From NCBI RefSeq assembly GCF_000188055.2, contig NZ_AEUZ02000001.1, positions 634,001 through 698,000 of the forward strand: a stretch of 64,000 nt of DNA, in the 5' to 3' direction. Positions 40,167 to 49,138 of this stretch are shown piece after piece. Under the pieces are notes generated by a model. It made no database searches, was not told the DNA's origin, and saw nothing but the letters and a program-made list of their open reading frames with translations. Numbering within the stretch: the first letter of the stretch is position 1; each line of letters starts with the position of its first letter. This DNA comes from Streptococcus urinalis 2285-97. GTDB taxonomy: Bacteria; Bacillota; Bacilli; Lactobacillales; Streptococcaceae. The position numbers and the translations under genes were made by a program.

Positions 40167-41160
40167 GATTGACACGAGTGAGTGGAAGCCGTTTGAGGTT
40201 GGAAAATTATTCGATATTCATCCAACTAAGGCTTACAAGATGAACAATGCTGTGTTGATGGACGACGGGGAAAATCCTGTAGTTGTAAATTCTAGTTATA
40301 ACAACGGTATTGGCGGCTATACAAGTCAAGCTGTAACAGAAGAAGGTAATCGTATTACTTTCAGTGATACGACAACAGCTGATGCGGTTTTCTATCAACC
40401 AAAACCATTCGTTGGATATCCACACGTACAGGGGATGTACCCCATCGGCGACTATGCTGATAAATGGACTGAAACAAGGTTGCTGTTTTTCGTAGTTGCG
40501 TTTAAGAAAGCCGCTGTCTTGATGGGGTTTGATTATGCATACAAATTTACACGTGAGATTGCTTCAGAGATGGCTGTTTTCTTGCCTATTGATTCAGATG
40601 GCGAGCCAGATTGGGCTTGCCTTGGCAATCTAAGGCTTGCCAAGGCATCGAAATCTTTGGTTGATATTTCAACATGGAAGAATTTCGAGATTGGAAGCCT
40701 GTTTGACATCGTTAAAGGAACCCGTTTAACGAAGGCGAACATGAAGCCAGGAGATATTCGTTTTATCGGGTCATCGGCAATGAATAATGGCTGGACGACA
40801 AGTATCAAGAATGATGAGCATTTGCATCCAGCCAACACATTGACTGTTTGCTATAACGGCAGCGTTGGCGAGACCTTTTATCAGGATGCACCATTTTGGG
40901 CATCGGATGATGTCAATGTTTTATATCCGAAGTTCAAAATGAATGAGCGTATTGGGATGTTTATTGCGCCATTGATTCGCTCTGTCGGACAGCGATATGC
41001 GTTTGTTGACAAGTGGCGCATGGAAGTTATGGAACATGGCGAAATCAAGCTTCCAGTTGATAAAGAAGGCATTCCTGACTGGGCGTATATGGACTCATTC
41101 ATGTCAACTGTTCTAAAAGAATGTGAATCAGCACTGACAAGCATCAAGGAAGTAGGTTAA
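40159..41160 (+). CDS. specificity (S) subunit of the BcgI-like system
   Basis: Protein of 333 residues made of two target-recognition halves that begin alike: SEWKPFEVGKLFDI near residue 7 and STWKNFEIGSLFDI near 173. Each half should read one part of a bipartite site. The start overlaps the end of the methylase gene (ATGAATAA), so it is translationally coupled. Its base composition is lower in GC than the relaxase genes, as is common for fast-changing specificity genes. Confidence 0.8.
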   Translation: MNKIDTSEWKPFEVGKLFDIHPTKAYKMNNAVLMDDGENPVVVNSSYNNGIGGYTSQAVTEEGNRITFSDTTTADAVFYQPKPFVGYPHVQGMYPIGDYADKWTETRLLFFVVAFKKAAVLMGFDYAYKFTREIASEMAVFLPIDSDGEPDWACLGNLRLAKASKSLVDISTWKNFEIGSLFDIVKGTRLTKANMKPGDIRFIGSSAMNNGWTTSIKNDEHLHPANTLTVCYNGSVGETFYQDAPFWASDDVNVLYPKFKMNERIGMFIAPLIRSVGQRYAFVDKWRMEVMEHGEIKLPVDKEGIPDWAYMDSFMSTVLKECESALTSIKEVG

Positions 41161-41170
41161 ATCATTGATG

Positions 41171-41204
41171 AGCACTTCTCGGGGCGATAATCGCCCCGAG
41201 TGCT
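41171..41204 (+). terminator. hairpin after the R-M genes
   Basis: AGCACT and CTCGGGGCGAT pair with ATCGCCCCGAG and AGTGCT. No T-run follows, so it may stabilise the 3' end instead of ending transcription. Confidence 0.5.
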
Positions 41205-41240
41205 AATAAATAATAAACAAGTCAAAAGGAGGAAATGATT

Positions 41241-41582
41241 ATGGCAAAGGAATGCGTCTGGAATTGGTTGGCAGCTATTGACGAAAAAGTGGAGGATGGC
41301 GATATTTTGCTGATTTCGAGCATAAGAGAAGGGCTCAACCAGGTTAAGAAAAATTATCCGGGAATGGATTTTAGCGTATCGGATGGAGCTGATTGTGTTG
41401 GAGATGGTTGGTATGAAACTTTGTTTTTTATCACTTTCCCGGTGAAAGATGGTTCAGATGATTTGCGTAACTACTGCGACTACGACGCATTTGTGGATGA
41501 CGTAAATGGTTGGGTGAATCATGACACACTGTATCCGATATATGTTACGCCGGAGTTTGTTGGCGAGATATTTGACGAGTGA
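41241..41582 (+). CDS. acidic protein of unknown function
   Basis: Product of 113 residues, start at 41241, eight bases after AAGGAGG; an in-frame ATG at 41235 is too close to it. It has roughly 27 acidic and 7 basic residues. No family recognised. It sits between the restriction-modification genes and the recombinase. Like the 91-residue protein on the other side, it could be a DNA mimic, but nothing direct shows this. Confidence 0.55.
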   Translation: MAKECVWNWLAAIDEKVEDGDILLISSIREGLNQVKKNYPGMDFSVSDGADCVGDGWYETLFFITFPVKDGSDDLRNYCDYDAFVDDVNGWVNHDTLYPIYVTPEFVGEIFDE

Positions 41583-41591
41583 GTATTTCAG

Positions 41592-41623
41592 CCCGGGATG
41601 GAGCACTTCCGTCTCGGGCTTAC
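41592..41623 (+). terminator. hairpin before the recombinase gene
   Basis: AGCCCGGGATGGA with TCCGTCTCGGGCT, imperfect, followed by TACTTT. Confidence 0.45.
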
Positions 41624-41649
41624 TTTAACTAAGGAGGTGAGTTCATAAG

Positions 41650-43419
41650 GTGCCAAAGAGAAAGAGAGCGCCGAAGAAGGCGCTGAGAGCGGTCGGCTAC
41701 ATCCGTGTTTCTACGGATATGCAAGCTGAAGAGGGTTATTCCCTCGAAAATCAGGAACATCAGATTAAAGAGTATGTCGAATATCAGAACATGCAGCTCG
41801 TCCACATCTATAAGGAGGAGAAAGGCGCTTCCGGCAAGAACATTGAAGGAAGACCGCAGTTCCAACAGATGCTTGCAGACATCGCTAAAAACAGAGACAT
41901 AGACTACATCGTGGTCTTGAACATGAGTCGCTTTGCCAGAAATGCTGCTGATGCACTCGTGACGCTGAACAAGCTCAAGAGTTATAACGTAAATCTGTAT
42001 TTGATTGACGACAAGCTCGACACGTCATCGAAGACTGGGTCAGCAATGTTCTCGCTGTCTTCTATTTTTGCGGAGTTGGAACGCAATAACATCCGTGAGA
42101 ACACAACTGCCGGAAGATATCAGAAGGCACGCAATGGGTTGTGGAACGGTGCTCAGGCTCCGTTCGGGTATCGCCGCGACAATGGCAAGCTCGTCATCGA
42201 GGAGAGCGAGGCGGAGGTCGTGAGAATTATCTTCGACCGATACGTACACACGCCAGACGGCATACATAAGATAGCCGTGTGGCTCAACGAGCACGGCTAC
42301 AAGAAGGAACCGAGGGGCAACGGCAAGTATGTGTTCTTCAGTCCGGGGACGCTCAAGAACATCCTAGACAACCCCGTCTATGCGGGCAAGATTGCCTATG
42401 GCAGGCGACGCATGGAGCAGGTCGAGGGCGAAAATAACGAGTTTCGCCCGGTGAGGCAGGACAAGGAAGACTGGCAGATAAGCGAGGGGCAGCACGAGGC
42501 GATAGTGTCGCCCGAGCTGTTCAATGAGGCACAGAAGCGCTGCGAGGCGGAGTCCACGCCGTTCCCGCGCAAGCGCAGCGACCACGTGAACCTGCTCACG
42601 GGTCTGCTCGTGTGCCCTATATGTGGGCGAAAGATGATTGCGACCAACACGAGGGGCAAGGTCAAGAAGGATGGAACACTCGGCAAGGAGACCCACGCTT
42701 ACAACTGCAAGTACAGCAAGAAGGCGTTCGGGCCGGACTGCACGTTCACGAAGCAGTACAGGCAGGAGCTTATCGACAAGGAGATTGACGACGTCATAGG
42801 CGTTTGTCTCGACGACAAGCTCATCGCCGAAATGCTGACGTACATGCACAACGAGATGCAGGACACCGAAGCTATAGAGGGCGAGATTGCCGCTCAGGAG
42901 AAGCAGGTGGCGAAATTCGACACAGCCATCAGGTCATTGTCTGCGACGATGGATTCTATGGACGGCACGGAGCCAGCCTATGAGCGCAAGTACAGGGACT
43001 TGCAGGAAAGACAGGACAAGCTCTACGAGAAGATTGACGAGGCCGAGCTGAAACTTGAAGAGGCGCAGAGGCGTCTTGACGGCGCACGCGAAGGCGAGGC
43101 AACCGTGGAAGAGGTGAAGCTGTTCCTTACGGAGTTCGGCAAGACGATTGGACAGGTGGATAAGGCGACGAGAAAGACGCTTTACGCGGAGCTCATCGAC
43201 ACGATAGAGATTATGCCGGATGCCGACTGGAAGCATGGCGAGGGAATTGTCAGCAGGATTCGCTTCAAGCTGCCGATGATATACGGCGACAAGAGGACGC
43301 TGGAAGTGAGCCGCCGCGAGGACGGAATGTTGAAGCCAGCGGACAAGGAAGTCGGCAACAAATATTTTCGGGTTACAGAAAATACAGACGAGTGTGTTGC
43401 TCTGCTTGTTAAAGCCTAG
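41650..43419 (+). CDS. large serine recombinase (integrase of the element)
   Basis: Site-specific recombinase of 589 residues. The resolvase domain starts with VGYIRVSTDMQAEEGYSLENQ, catalytic Ser21. It is followed by the recombinase domain, a zinc ribbon (CPICGRKM...C) near 318-360, a coiled coil (about 415-500) and a short end. The start is GTG at 41650 after AAGGAGGTGAG. Its last 8 codons (CVALLVKA) are not its own: they are the displaced 3' end of rlmCD. In the circular element the frame would continue from codon 581 into the 101-residue tail now on RlmCD, giving 682 residues. Confidence 0.93.
   Translation: MPKRKRAPKKALRAVGYIRVSTDMQAEEGYSLENQEHQIKEYVEYQNMQLVHIYKEEKGASGKNIEGRPQFQQMLADIAKNRDIDYIVVLNMSRFARNAADALVTLNKLKSYNVNLYLIDDKLDTSSKTGSAMFSLSSIFAELERNNIRENTTAGRYQKARNGLWNGAQAPFGYRRDNGKLVIEESEAEVVRIIFDRYVHTPDGIHKIAVWLNEHGYKKEPRGNGKYVFFSPGTLKNILDNPVYAGKIAYGRRRMEQVEGENNEFRPVRQDKEDWQISEGQHEAIVSPELFNEAQKRCEAESTPFPRKRSDHVNLLTGLLVCPICGRKMIATNTRGKVKKDGTLGKETHAYNCKYSKKAFGPDCTFTKQYRQELIDKEIDDVIGVCLDDKLIAEMLTYMHNEMQDTEAIEGEIAAQEKQVAKFDTAIRSLSATMDSMDGTEPAYERKYRDLQERQDKLYEKIDEAELKLEEAQRRLDGAREGEATVEEVKLFLTEFGKTIGQVDKATRKTLYAELIDTIEIMPDADWKHGEGIVSRIRFKLPMIYGDKRTLEVSRREDGMLKPADKEVGNKYFRVTENTDECVALLVKA
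43389..43392 (+). other. attR core of the rlmCD element
   Basis: CGAG inside the last codons of the recombinase, matching 31634-31637. The eight codons after it plus TAG complete the native rlmCD frame. Confidence 0.8.
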
Positions 43420-43442
43420 AACTCTTTGATAAATGGAAATAG

Positions 43443-43470
43443 TAAAAAGCCTTAATTTTAAGGCTTTTTG
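43443..43470 (+). terminator. native rlmCD terminator, now after the recombinase
   Basis: AAAAAGCCTTA, ATT loop, TAAGGCTTTTTG. Confidence 0.85.
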
Positions 43471-43941
43471 TCGTATGTAGGGGAAGTATCAGAGTGAGAG
43501 TTTAAGCTGAGTATCTTGATGTGATAGCGTGATTGAGAGAGTATTTATTTCCATGAACCCTAGGGGTATGGACTTGTTTCCATAGAAGAAGAGTTTGTGG
43601 AAATAAACATACCCCCTAAATTATTACCTAGATGGTCGTTGAAGTTTGAGTTCTATATATTGATACTATATATTTTAAATTTAGTATTTTTAAATCAGTA
43701 AAATAAGAATATTATTTTACTGATTTAGAGAAAGATAGTATAATAATAGAAAAGAAGAGAATTCGTGGATGTTAATAAATATAATCTTATTTACAATCAG
43801 AATATTGCTGAGAATAGTCACTATCTTTTAAAAGCTTTATTCGTAAAAGATATAGAAATATAATATTTTTTTGAAGAGGTAAAGGTGAAAATAAGACCTG
43901 TTTAATTTAGAGTACTGATAAATCAGAATGGAGATGATTTT
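43471..43941. other. AT-rich intergenic DNA with dyads
   Basis: Contains interlocked inverted repeats at 43544-43616 (TTTATTTCC ... AGGGGTATG ... GGAAATAAA ... CATACCCCC) and a strong 14-bp stem AAATCAGTAAAATA/TATTTTACTGATTT at 43692-43726. A 32-codon GTG frame at 43765-43863 is weak. No clear gene. Confidence 0.5.
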
Positions 43942-44460
43942 TTGCGAACATACTACAATAAAAAAGAACTAAAAGTTGAAATAGAGAAAACATTTGAGAA
44001 ATATATTTCAGAATTTGATAATATTCCAGAGAATCTAAAAGATAAAAGAATTGATGAAGTTGATAGAACTCCAGCAGAAAACCTTTCATATCAGGTTGGA
44101 TGGACAAGTTTGGTTCTTAAATGGGAAGAAGATGAAAGAAAGGGGCTTCAAGTAAAAACACCATCGTATAAATTAAAATGGAATCAACTTGGTGAATTAT
44201 ATCAGTGATTCACGGATACCTACGCTCATTTATCTCTGCAAGAGTTGAAAGCAAAATTAAATGAAAATATTAATTCTATATATGCAATGATTGATTCGTT
44301 GAGTGAAGAAGAATCATTTAAACCATATATGAGAAAATGGGCTGATGAAGCGACTAAAACCGCCACTTGGGAAGTATATAAGTTTATTCATGTAAATACA
44401 GTTGCACCTTTTGGAACTTTTAGAACTAAAATCAGAAAATGGAAAAAAATAGTGTTATGA
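43942..44460 (+). pseudogene. ClbS/DfsB-like four-helix protein, broken by a stop
   Basis: The frame encodes a protein of about 170 residues resembling the ClbS/DfsB family (DinB-like four-helix bundle). It starts at TTG 43942 (RTYYNKKELK) and contains VGWTSLVLKWEEDE. An in-frame TGA at 44206-44208 interrupts it at the place of a probable tryptophan (LGELYQ-stop-FTDTYAHLSLQELK). The frame stays open to 44458 and ends FGTFRTKIRKWKKIVL, typical of the family. One base change explains it, so the decay is recent or a sequencing error. A clear ATG start is also lacking. Confidence 0.7.
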
Positions 44461-44502
44461 ATTATATTTTTTAACTTTAAAAAATTTCATAAAAATGGTC
44501 AC

Positions 44503-44535
44503 AAAAGGCGATAGGAGAAAAACTATCGCCTTTTT
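44503..44535 (+). terminator. intrinsic terminator
   Basis: AAAGGCGATAG, GAGAAAAA loop, CTATCGCCTTTTT. Confidence 0.9.
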
Positions 44536-44585
44536 CTTTATAAAGGGGATTGTCAAGTAGAGTGTGTAAGTAGGAAATTATTTTT

Positions 44586-44702
44586 CTACTGTTTACAAAT
44601 AAACACTATATGATTTAAAGCATTTTGCATATCTTCTACACTTTCAGGCTGGTAAGTATCAATAATGGATTGGGCTAACTCCACAGTGTATTTTACGCTC
44701 CC
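44586..44702 (-). pseudogene. IS256-type transposase N-terminal remnant
   Basis: On the minus strand the frame reads YTVELAQSIIDTYQPESV and DMQNALNHI before a stop at 44586-44588. This resembles the N-terminus of IS256-family transposases (ELAQAIID..KPE..EDMQNALKDIFG). Only about 38 codons remain. The adjoining segment 44553-44585 may be what is left of the insertion-sequence end. Confidence 0.45.
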
Positions 44703-44762
44703 TTATAAAGTATTAGATGAGGAAATGAAGTATTAGTTTTATTTTTCTAACTTTTATAAATG

Positions 44763-45296
44763 TTAAATTCTCACGACAGATATAATATATCTTGCTATTT
44801 CTTCAGGCTCATTAGTAAAGTCATGATCTATCCAATTTAAAATAATACTTTCAATTATTGAGATATAAATATCAAGAGCGAAAGAATATGGAATTTGATA
44901 TGCTGTTTCGAGTTGTTTCTCTAAGTCTGGTATATTAGAATGTATGATCATTCCTTTGATATAGTCTTTAATTATGTTGTCAATATTTGGAAAAAAACAA
45001 ACAAAGGACTTAATAATTTCTTTGTTTGTATACATGTAGCTAAGCATTTCCTTTAGGATTACTTCTTCATATAATAAATCATTATTTAAAATTTTTGTGA
45101 TATCATCAAAGATTACTAAAATAGATTCCCTAAGGAAGTCTTCTTTTGAATTGAAATGATTATAGAAAGCTCTTCTACTAAGTTGAGCTTTTTTTGCTAA
45201 ATCTCTAACTGTAATTTGTTCAAAGCTTTTCGTTTCTAATAATTCAGAGAAAGCCTTTAAAAATTTTAAATTAGTGTTATCTGAACTCTTCAACAT
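44763..45296 (-). CDS. TetR family transcriptional regulator
   Basis: Repressor-type protein of 177 residues. The N-terminal helix-turn-helix is FEQITVRDLAKKAQLSRRAFYNHF near residues 25-48, and the C-terminal ligand domain is variable. The start MLKSSDNTN at 45296 has AAAGGTGATAAT before it. It is divergent from a large surface-protein gene, with a 10-bp inverted repeat between them, so it probably controls itself and that gene. The ligand is unknown. Confidence 0.85.
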   Translation of the reverse strand: MLKSSDNTNLKFLKAFSELLETKSFEQITVRDLAKKAQLSRRAFYNHFNSKEDFLRESILVIFDDITKILNNDLLYEEVILKEMLSYMYTNKEIIKSFVCFFPNIDNIIKDYIKGMIIHSNIPDLEKQLETAYQIPYSFALDIYISIIESIILNWIDHDFTNEPEEIARYIISVVRI

Positions 45297-45351
45297 ATTA
45301 TCACCTTTATAAATCTCATCGAATGTGATTATACAATACAAATTCAAATAA

Positions 45352-45382
45352 TAGTTCACATTTATCAAGATAATGTGAACTA
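45352..45382. promoter_or_regulatory. inverted repeat between tetR and the surface-protein gene
   Basis: TAGTTCACAT (45352-45361) and ATGTGAACTA (45373-45382), perfect 10-bp arms with an 11-bp gap, a typical TetR-family operator shape. Confidence 0.7.
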
Positions 45383-45463
45383 CCTAAAACCTTTAAAAAG
45401 TAAAATATGAATAGATAGCTGTTACTAGTTAATCTAATTTTACTTTTGAAAAGGAGAGAAATT

Positions 45464-48400
45464 ATGCTTAGGAAATATAAGCAAAGTAATTATGATGTCG
45501 CACATACGAAACAGCGCTTTTCGATTAAGAAATTTAAATTTGGTGCAGCATCGGTACTGGTTGGATTAGCATTTCTAGGAATGGCTGGGACAACTGTTCT
45601 AGCTGATGAGACAACATCTACAGGTATTGAGCCTAAACAATCTGCATCAGCAGGGATAGTAGATGAAGTAAAACCAGCAAAATCAGAATTAGCTACAGAT
45701 GCAATAGCGTCAGTAGACAAAACAACCGAATCAAAAGTCGAAGCATTAGCAGATTACACAGAAAATGTCAATACTGATGTTGGAGGTACGGTTCCTGAGT
45801 CTAGTGCCAACATAGATCCTAATAGTTCATCAAAAGATACAGATAAAGTTGCTGTTTTAGAAGAGACAGCCAGTGAAAAAAATGTAATTGTATCTCCTGC
45901 AATTACAACACTTTCTGTAGATAGTGCAGTTGAAAAAGCTAATGTTGACAAAAATAGTGTCAGCGAAGTGTCTGAAGAACTTCAGAAGAGAGTACAAAAA
46001 GATGCGATATATAGCCCCGGAGATTCCTCAGCTAAACAAACTTATTCAGGTAAAGCTTGGATAGATAATGGTGGTAGCATTGAGGGGCAAGATTCAGATG
46101 ATATTCCACTAGCTGGTGTTAAAGTTTACTTGCAGTGGGTAAACGGAAAAGGCTATGTTTCAAAAGTTTACTATACTACTACATTGGCGGATGGAACTTT
46201 TGCGTTTGACTTATCTAAATCGGAAGTTGATCCTAACGGTGAAGAACATCGTTTTCAATTAGCAGGAGATGGTAATTTCGCAGTAAGAACCTGGATTGAA
46301 AATCCTGATTCTAGTAAGTATGATATTATTCAAGCAGGGGATAAGATTTATGGTTTCCATACTCGTACTAACCGTAAAAATGAATCTTGGGATTTTACTG
46401 CGGGAGTCAATAGGATTGTCAATTCTCAAGTTATTTTACAAGAAAAGAAATTAACTAAAGACTGGTTAAAGAAACCAGAAGCTGAGTCGCAAATTCCTAG
46501 TACCGCAGATGGTACATGGCATGACAGGGGAATCTATGGTAGAGTAAGTGGTTTAGCTTGGTTTGATAATGGAGATTCTGCTGGGACGCTTGCTAATCAA
46601 TGGTTAAAAGATGGTAATGATGTTCCAGCAAATGGTGTGAAAGTAGCTGCTTCTTATTTAAATGATGAAGTAACTCGCTTACTTGATCAGTGGAAAAAAG
46701 ACCATCCAGGATATACTATTGAAGACTTTAAGGCTGAACAAGAAAGAGTATTTACAGAATACCAGGCCCAACATGGGGTTGGTTCTCATATTGCGGAGAC
46801 AGTCATAACGACAGTTGATAAAAATGGAAATTACTCTATTCCTTTTAAGGGATTGTATGGTGTTAGTGCTTATAAAGCAAACAGTGGTTTAAAAGTTTCT
46901 CATACAATTACAGACGAAGAATTCGGCAAGGTTGTTAGAGATGAAGATGTAGATAATAGTAGTCTTCTTAAGTGGAATGGTACCATTGGTCAAAAACATA
47001 GACACATTAATGAGAACTACCTATATGTATCTCCTGTTTTATCTAATTATAATATTTGGAGTCCGGCTTTTCCTAAAGCTATGTTTGGTAATCCGAGTAA
47101 TCTATTTACAAATGTAGTTGCGGGGTCTGGAACTAATATTACTAGCTTGAACTTTGCTATTTTAGCACCTCAACCAATGCTTGATATTGTTGATTATGAT
47201 ACTACGAATAAGGTAGCAGTCTCTGGTAATGTTACCAATTCAACAGTAGGCGGATTGTTGCCAACACGTAAATACCAAGTGCAATGGTTCAGAGATGGTG
47301 TTGCAATAGGTGAACCTCAAACTATTCAGTCAAGCGTTGAAGGAACAGCGACACCTGAGAAGTTTACAGTACCAAATGATATCACTAAGACAACAAACTT
47401 TACATTAGGTCTATTTGAACAAGGTCAAAATACAAAGAGCTTAAATAACGCTTTAGCATTAGATTCCTTTATTGCTGTATTTATCGAGTATAAACCAGTA
47501 GATGGTGTTGTAGCTAAGGATTCTGAGCCAGCTAAACCAATCTTTAAAGACAAAGATGGCAATGATACAACGCCACCGGAAGGAACAAAATTCACAACTG
47601 TTATAGGTCAAGTTCCAGATTCGGTTAAAACCTCTTATCCTGAGGGAGCAATGTCTGTTGACCCAAATATGGTAACGATTGACCCTACAACTGGAGTAGT
47701 TGTTGTAAAAGGGGAAGCTCTTACTAAGAAAGGCACATATGTAGTACCAGTAGAAGTAACTTATCCGGGTGGTTCCAAAGCTTATACTTTTGCTACTGTA
47801 AACGTTAAAGATGATGCAACAACAACATACACAGCGACAGGTGGAAAATTAGAAAAACCATTTGGTCAAGCACCATCAACTGATGAAATCACATCAAAAG
47901 TAACAACTGATTATCCTAAAGAAGTTAAAGACCAACCTACAATGAAGGTTAAAGAGGGTGCAGTGATTCCGGATGGTATGACCAAAGGGGAATTTAAAGT
48001 ACCGGTTGTTGTGACTTACCCAGATGGTTCAACAGATACTGTGGATGTGACTGTTAAAGTCGTAGATCCACGTAAAGACGCTGATAAGAACGAACCTAAG
48101 GCTAAAGACCAAACAGTTAACATTGGGGAAACACCTAAGGCAGAAGATTCAATTGAAAACTTGAAAGATTTACCAGCTGGAACTAAAGTAGAGTTTAAAA
48201 CACCAATTGATACCACAACAGCAGGTGACAAGCCAGGTAAAGTTGTCGTGACTTATCCAGATGGTTCAACAGATACTGTGGATGTGACTGTTAAAGTCGT
48301 AGATCCACGTAAAGACGCTGATAAGAACGAACCTAAGGCTAAAGACCAAACAGTTAACATTGGGGAAACACCTAAGGCAGAAGATTCAATTGAAAACTTG

Positions 48401-48976
48401 AAAGATTTACCAGCTGGAACTAAAGTAGAGTTTAAAACACCAATTGATACCACAACAGCAGGTGACAAGCCAGGTAAAGTTGTTGTGACTTACCCAGATG
48501 GTTCAACAGATACTGTGGATGTGACTGTTAAAGTCGTAGATCCACGTAAAGACGCTGATAAGAACGAACCTAAGGCTAAAGACCAAACAGTTAACATTGG
48601 GGAAACACCTAAGGCAGAAGATTCAATTGAAAACTTGAAAGATTTACCAGCTGGAACTAAAGTAGAGTTTAAAACACCAATTGATACCACAACAGCAGGT
48701 GACAAGCCAGGTAAAGTTGTCGTGACTTACCCAGATGGTTCAACAGATACTGTGGATGTGACTGTTAAAGTCGTAGATCCACGTAAAGACGCTGATAAGA
48801 ACGAACCTAAGGCTAAAGACCAAACACAAGCTTTATCAAGTATCGCAAATAATAAAGATAGAGGAAATAAATTGCCTACAACAGGTGAGGATGAGAACCC
48901 ATTCTTTAACATTGCTGCTTTGACAATTATAGCTTCAGTTGGTTTACTATCTAATTTAAAGAAAAAAGAGGATTAA
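45464..48976 (+). CDS. Rib/alpha-like LPXTG surface protein
   Basis: Cell-wall-anchored protein of 1170 residues. It has a YSIRK-like signal (FSIKKFKFGAASVLVG, cleaved near VLADE), a polar N-terminal region (50-190), SdrD-B-like beta segments (SGKAWIDNGG, SGLAWFDNGD) to about 690, Rib-like beta domains from about 710, and three full plus one partial 79-residue Rib repeats (about 848-1121). The sorting signal is LPTTGEDEN, a hydrophobic helix and LKKKED. The ATG at 45464 follows AAGGAGAG. Sortase A should link it to peptidoglycan. Such proteins bind host cells and are protective antigens in pyogenic streptococci; the N-terminal ligand here is unknown. Confidence 0.92.
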   Translation: MLRKYKQSNYDVAHTKQRFSIKKFKFGAASVLVGLAFLGMAGTTVLADETTSTGIEPKQSASAGIVDEVKPAKSELATDAIASVDKTTESKVEALADYTENVNTDVGGTVPESSANIDPNSSSKDTDKVAVLEETASEKNVIVSPAITTLSVDSAVEKANVDKNSVSEVSEELQKRVQKDAIYSPGDSSAKQTYSGKAWIDNGGSIEGQDSDDIPLAGVKVYLQWVNGKGYVSKVYYTTTLADGTFAFDLSKSEVDPNGEEHRFQLAGDGNFAVRTWIENPDSSKYDIIQAGDKIYGFHTRTNRKNESWDFTAGVNRIVNSQVILQEKKLTKDWLKKPEAESQIPSTADGTWHDRGIYGRVSGLAWFDNGDSAGTLANQWLKDGNDVPANGVKVAASYLNDEVTRLLDQWKKDHPGYTIEDFKAEQERVFTEYQAQHGVGSHIAETVITTVDKNGNYSIPFKGLYGVSAYKANSGLKVSHTITDEEFGKVVRDEDVDNSSLLKWNGTIGQKHRHINENYLYVSPVLSNYNIWSPAFPKAMFGNPSNLFTNVVAGSGTNITSLNFAILAPQPMLDIVDYDTTNKVAVSGNVTNSTVGGLLPTRKYQVQWFRDGVAIGEPQTIQSSVEGTATPEKFTVPNDITKTTNFTLGLFEQGQNTKSLNNALALDSFIAVFIEYKPVDGVVAKDSEPAKPIFKDKDGNDTTPPEGTKFTTVIGQVPDSVKTSYPEGAMSVDPNMVTIDPTTGVVVVKGEALTKKGTYVVPVEVTYPGGSKAYTFATVNVKDDATTTYTATGGKLEKPFGQAPSTDEITSKVTTDYPKEVKDQPTMKVKEGAVIPDGMTKGEFKVPVVVTYPDGSTDTVDVTVKVVDPRKDADKNEPKAKDQTVNIGETPKAEDSIENLKDLPAGTKVEFKTPIDTTTAGDKPGKVVVTYPDGSTDTVDVTVKVVDPRKDADKNEPKAKDQTVNIGETPKAEDSIENLKDLPAGTKVEFKTPIDTTTAGDKPGKVVVTYPDGSTDTVDVTVKVVDPRKDADKNEPKAKDQTVNIGETPKAEDSIENLKDLPAGTKVEFKTPIDTTTAGDKPGKVVVTYPDGSTDTVDVTVKVVDPRKDADKNEPKAKDQTQALSSIANNKDRGNKLPTTGEDENPFFNIAALTIIASVGLLSNLKKKED
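48005..48826 (+). repeat. tandem 237-bp Rib repeats, three full and one partial
   Basis: The same sequence recurs at 48011, 48248, 48485 and 48722 (GTGACTTA) with exact 237-bp spacing, in frame. Units differ only at a few silent positions, so copies are homogenised by recombination and repeat number should vary between strains. Confidence 0.95.
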
Positions 48977-49097
48977 TCGTTTGACCTAAAATGTCATTAA
49001 ACTTTTCGCCATTTATTGGTGTGAGCACTTTAACAAAGTTATCTCTCTTTCCAACTTAATTAACTAAAGTGTTTCAATTTTTCGAGATTAATTCTTG

Positions 49098-49138
49098 AAA
49101 AAATCTATCGAGATTATGAATCTCGATAGATTTTTGAT
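49098..49138 (+). terminator. surface-protein terminator
   Basis: 15-bp stem AAATCTATCGAGATT/AATCTCGATAGATTT with ATG in the loop, then TTGATTTT. Confidence 0.9.

Noticed and set aside
43765..43863. 32-codon GTG frame with AAGAAGAGA upstream
   Set aside because: Too short, no recognised family, AT-rich context; not listed as a gene.
48005..48826. CRISPR-like regular spacing
   Set aside because: The units are long, contiguous, in frame and code for Rib repeats; there are no spacers or cas genes.
48016..48912. Four equal minus-strand frames in the Rib repeats
   Set aside because: They are copies of one antisense frame created by the 237-bp repeats, not genes.
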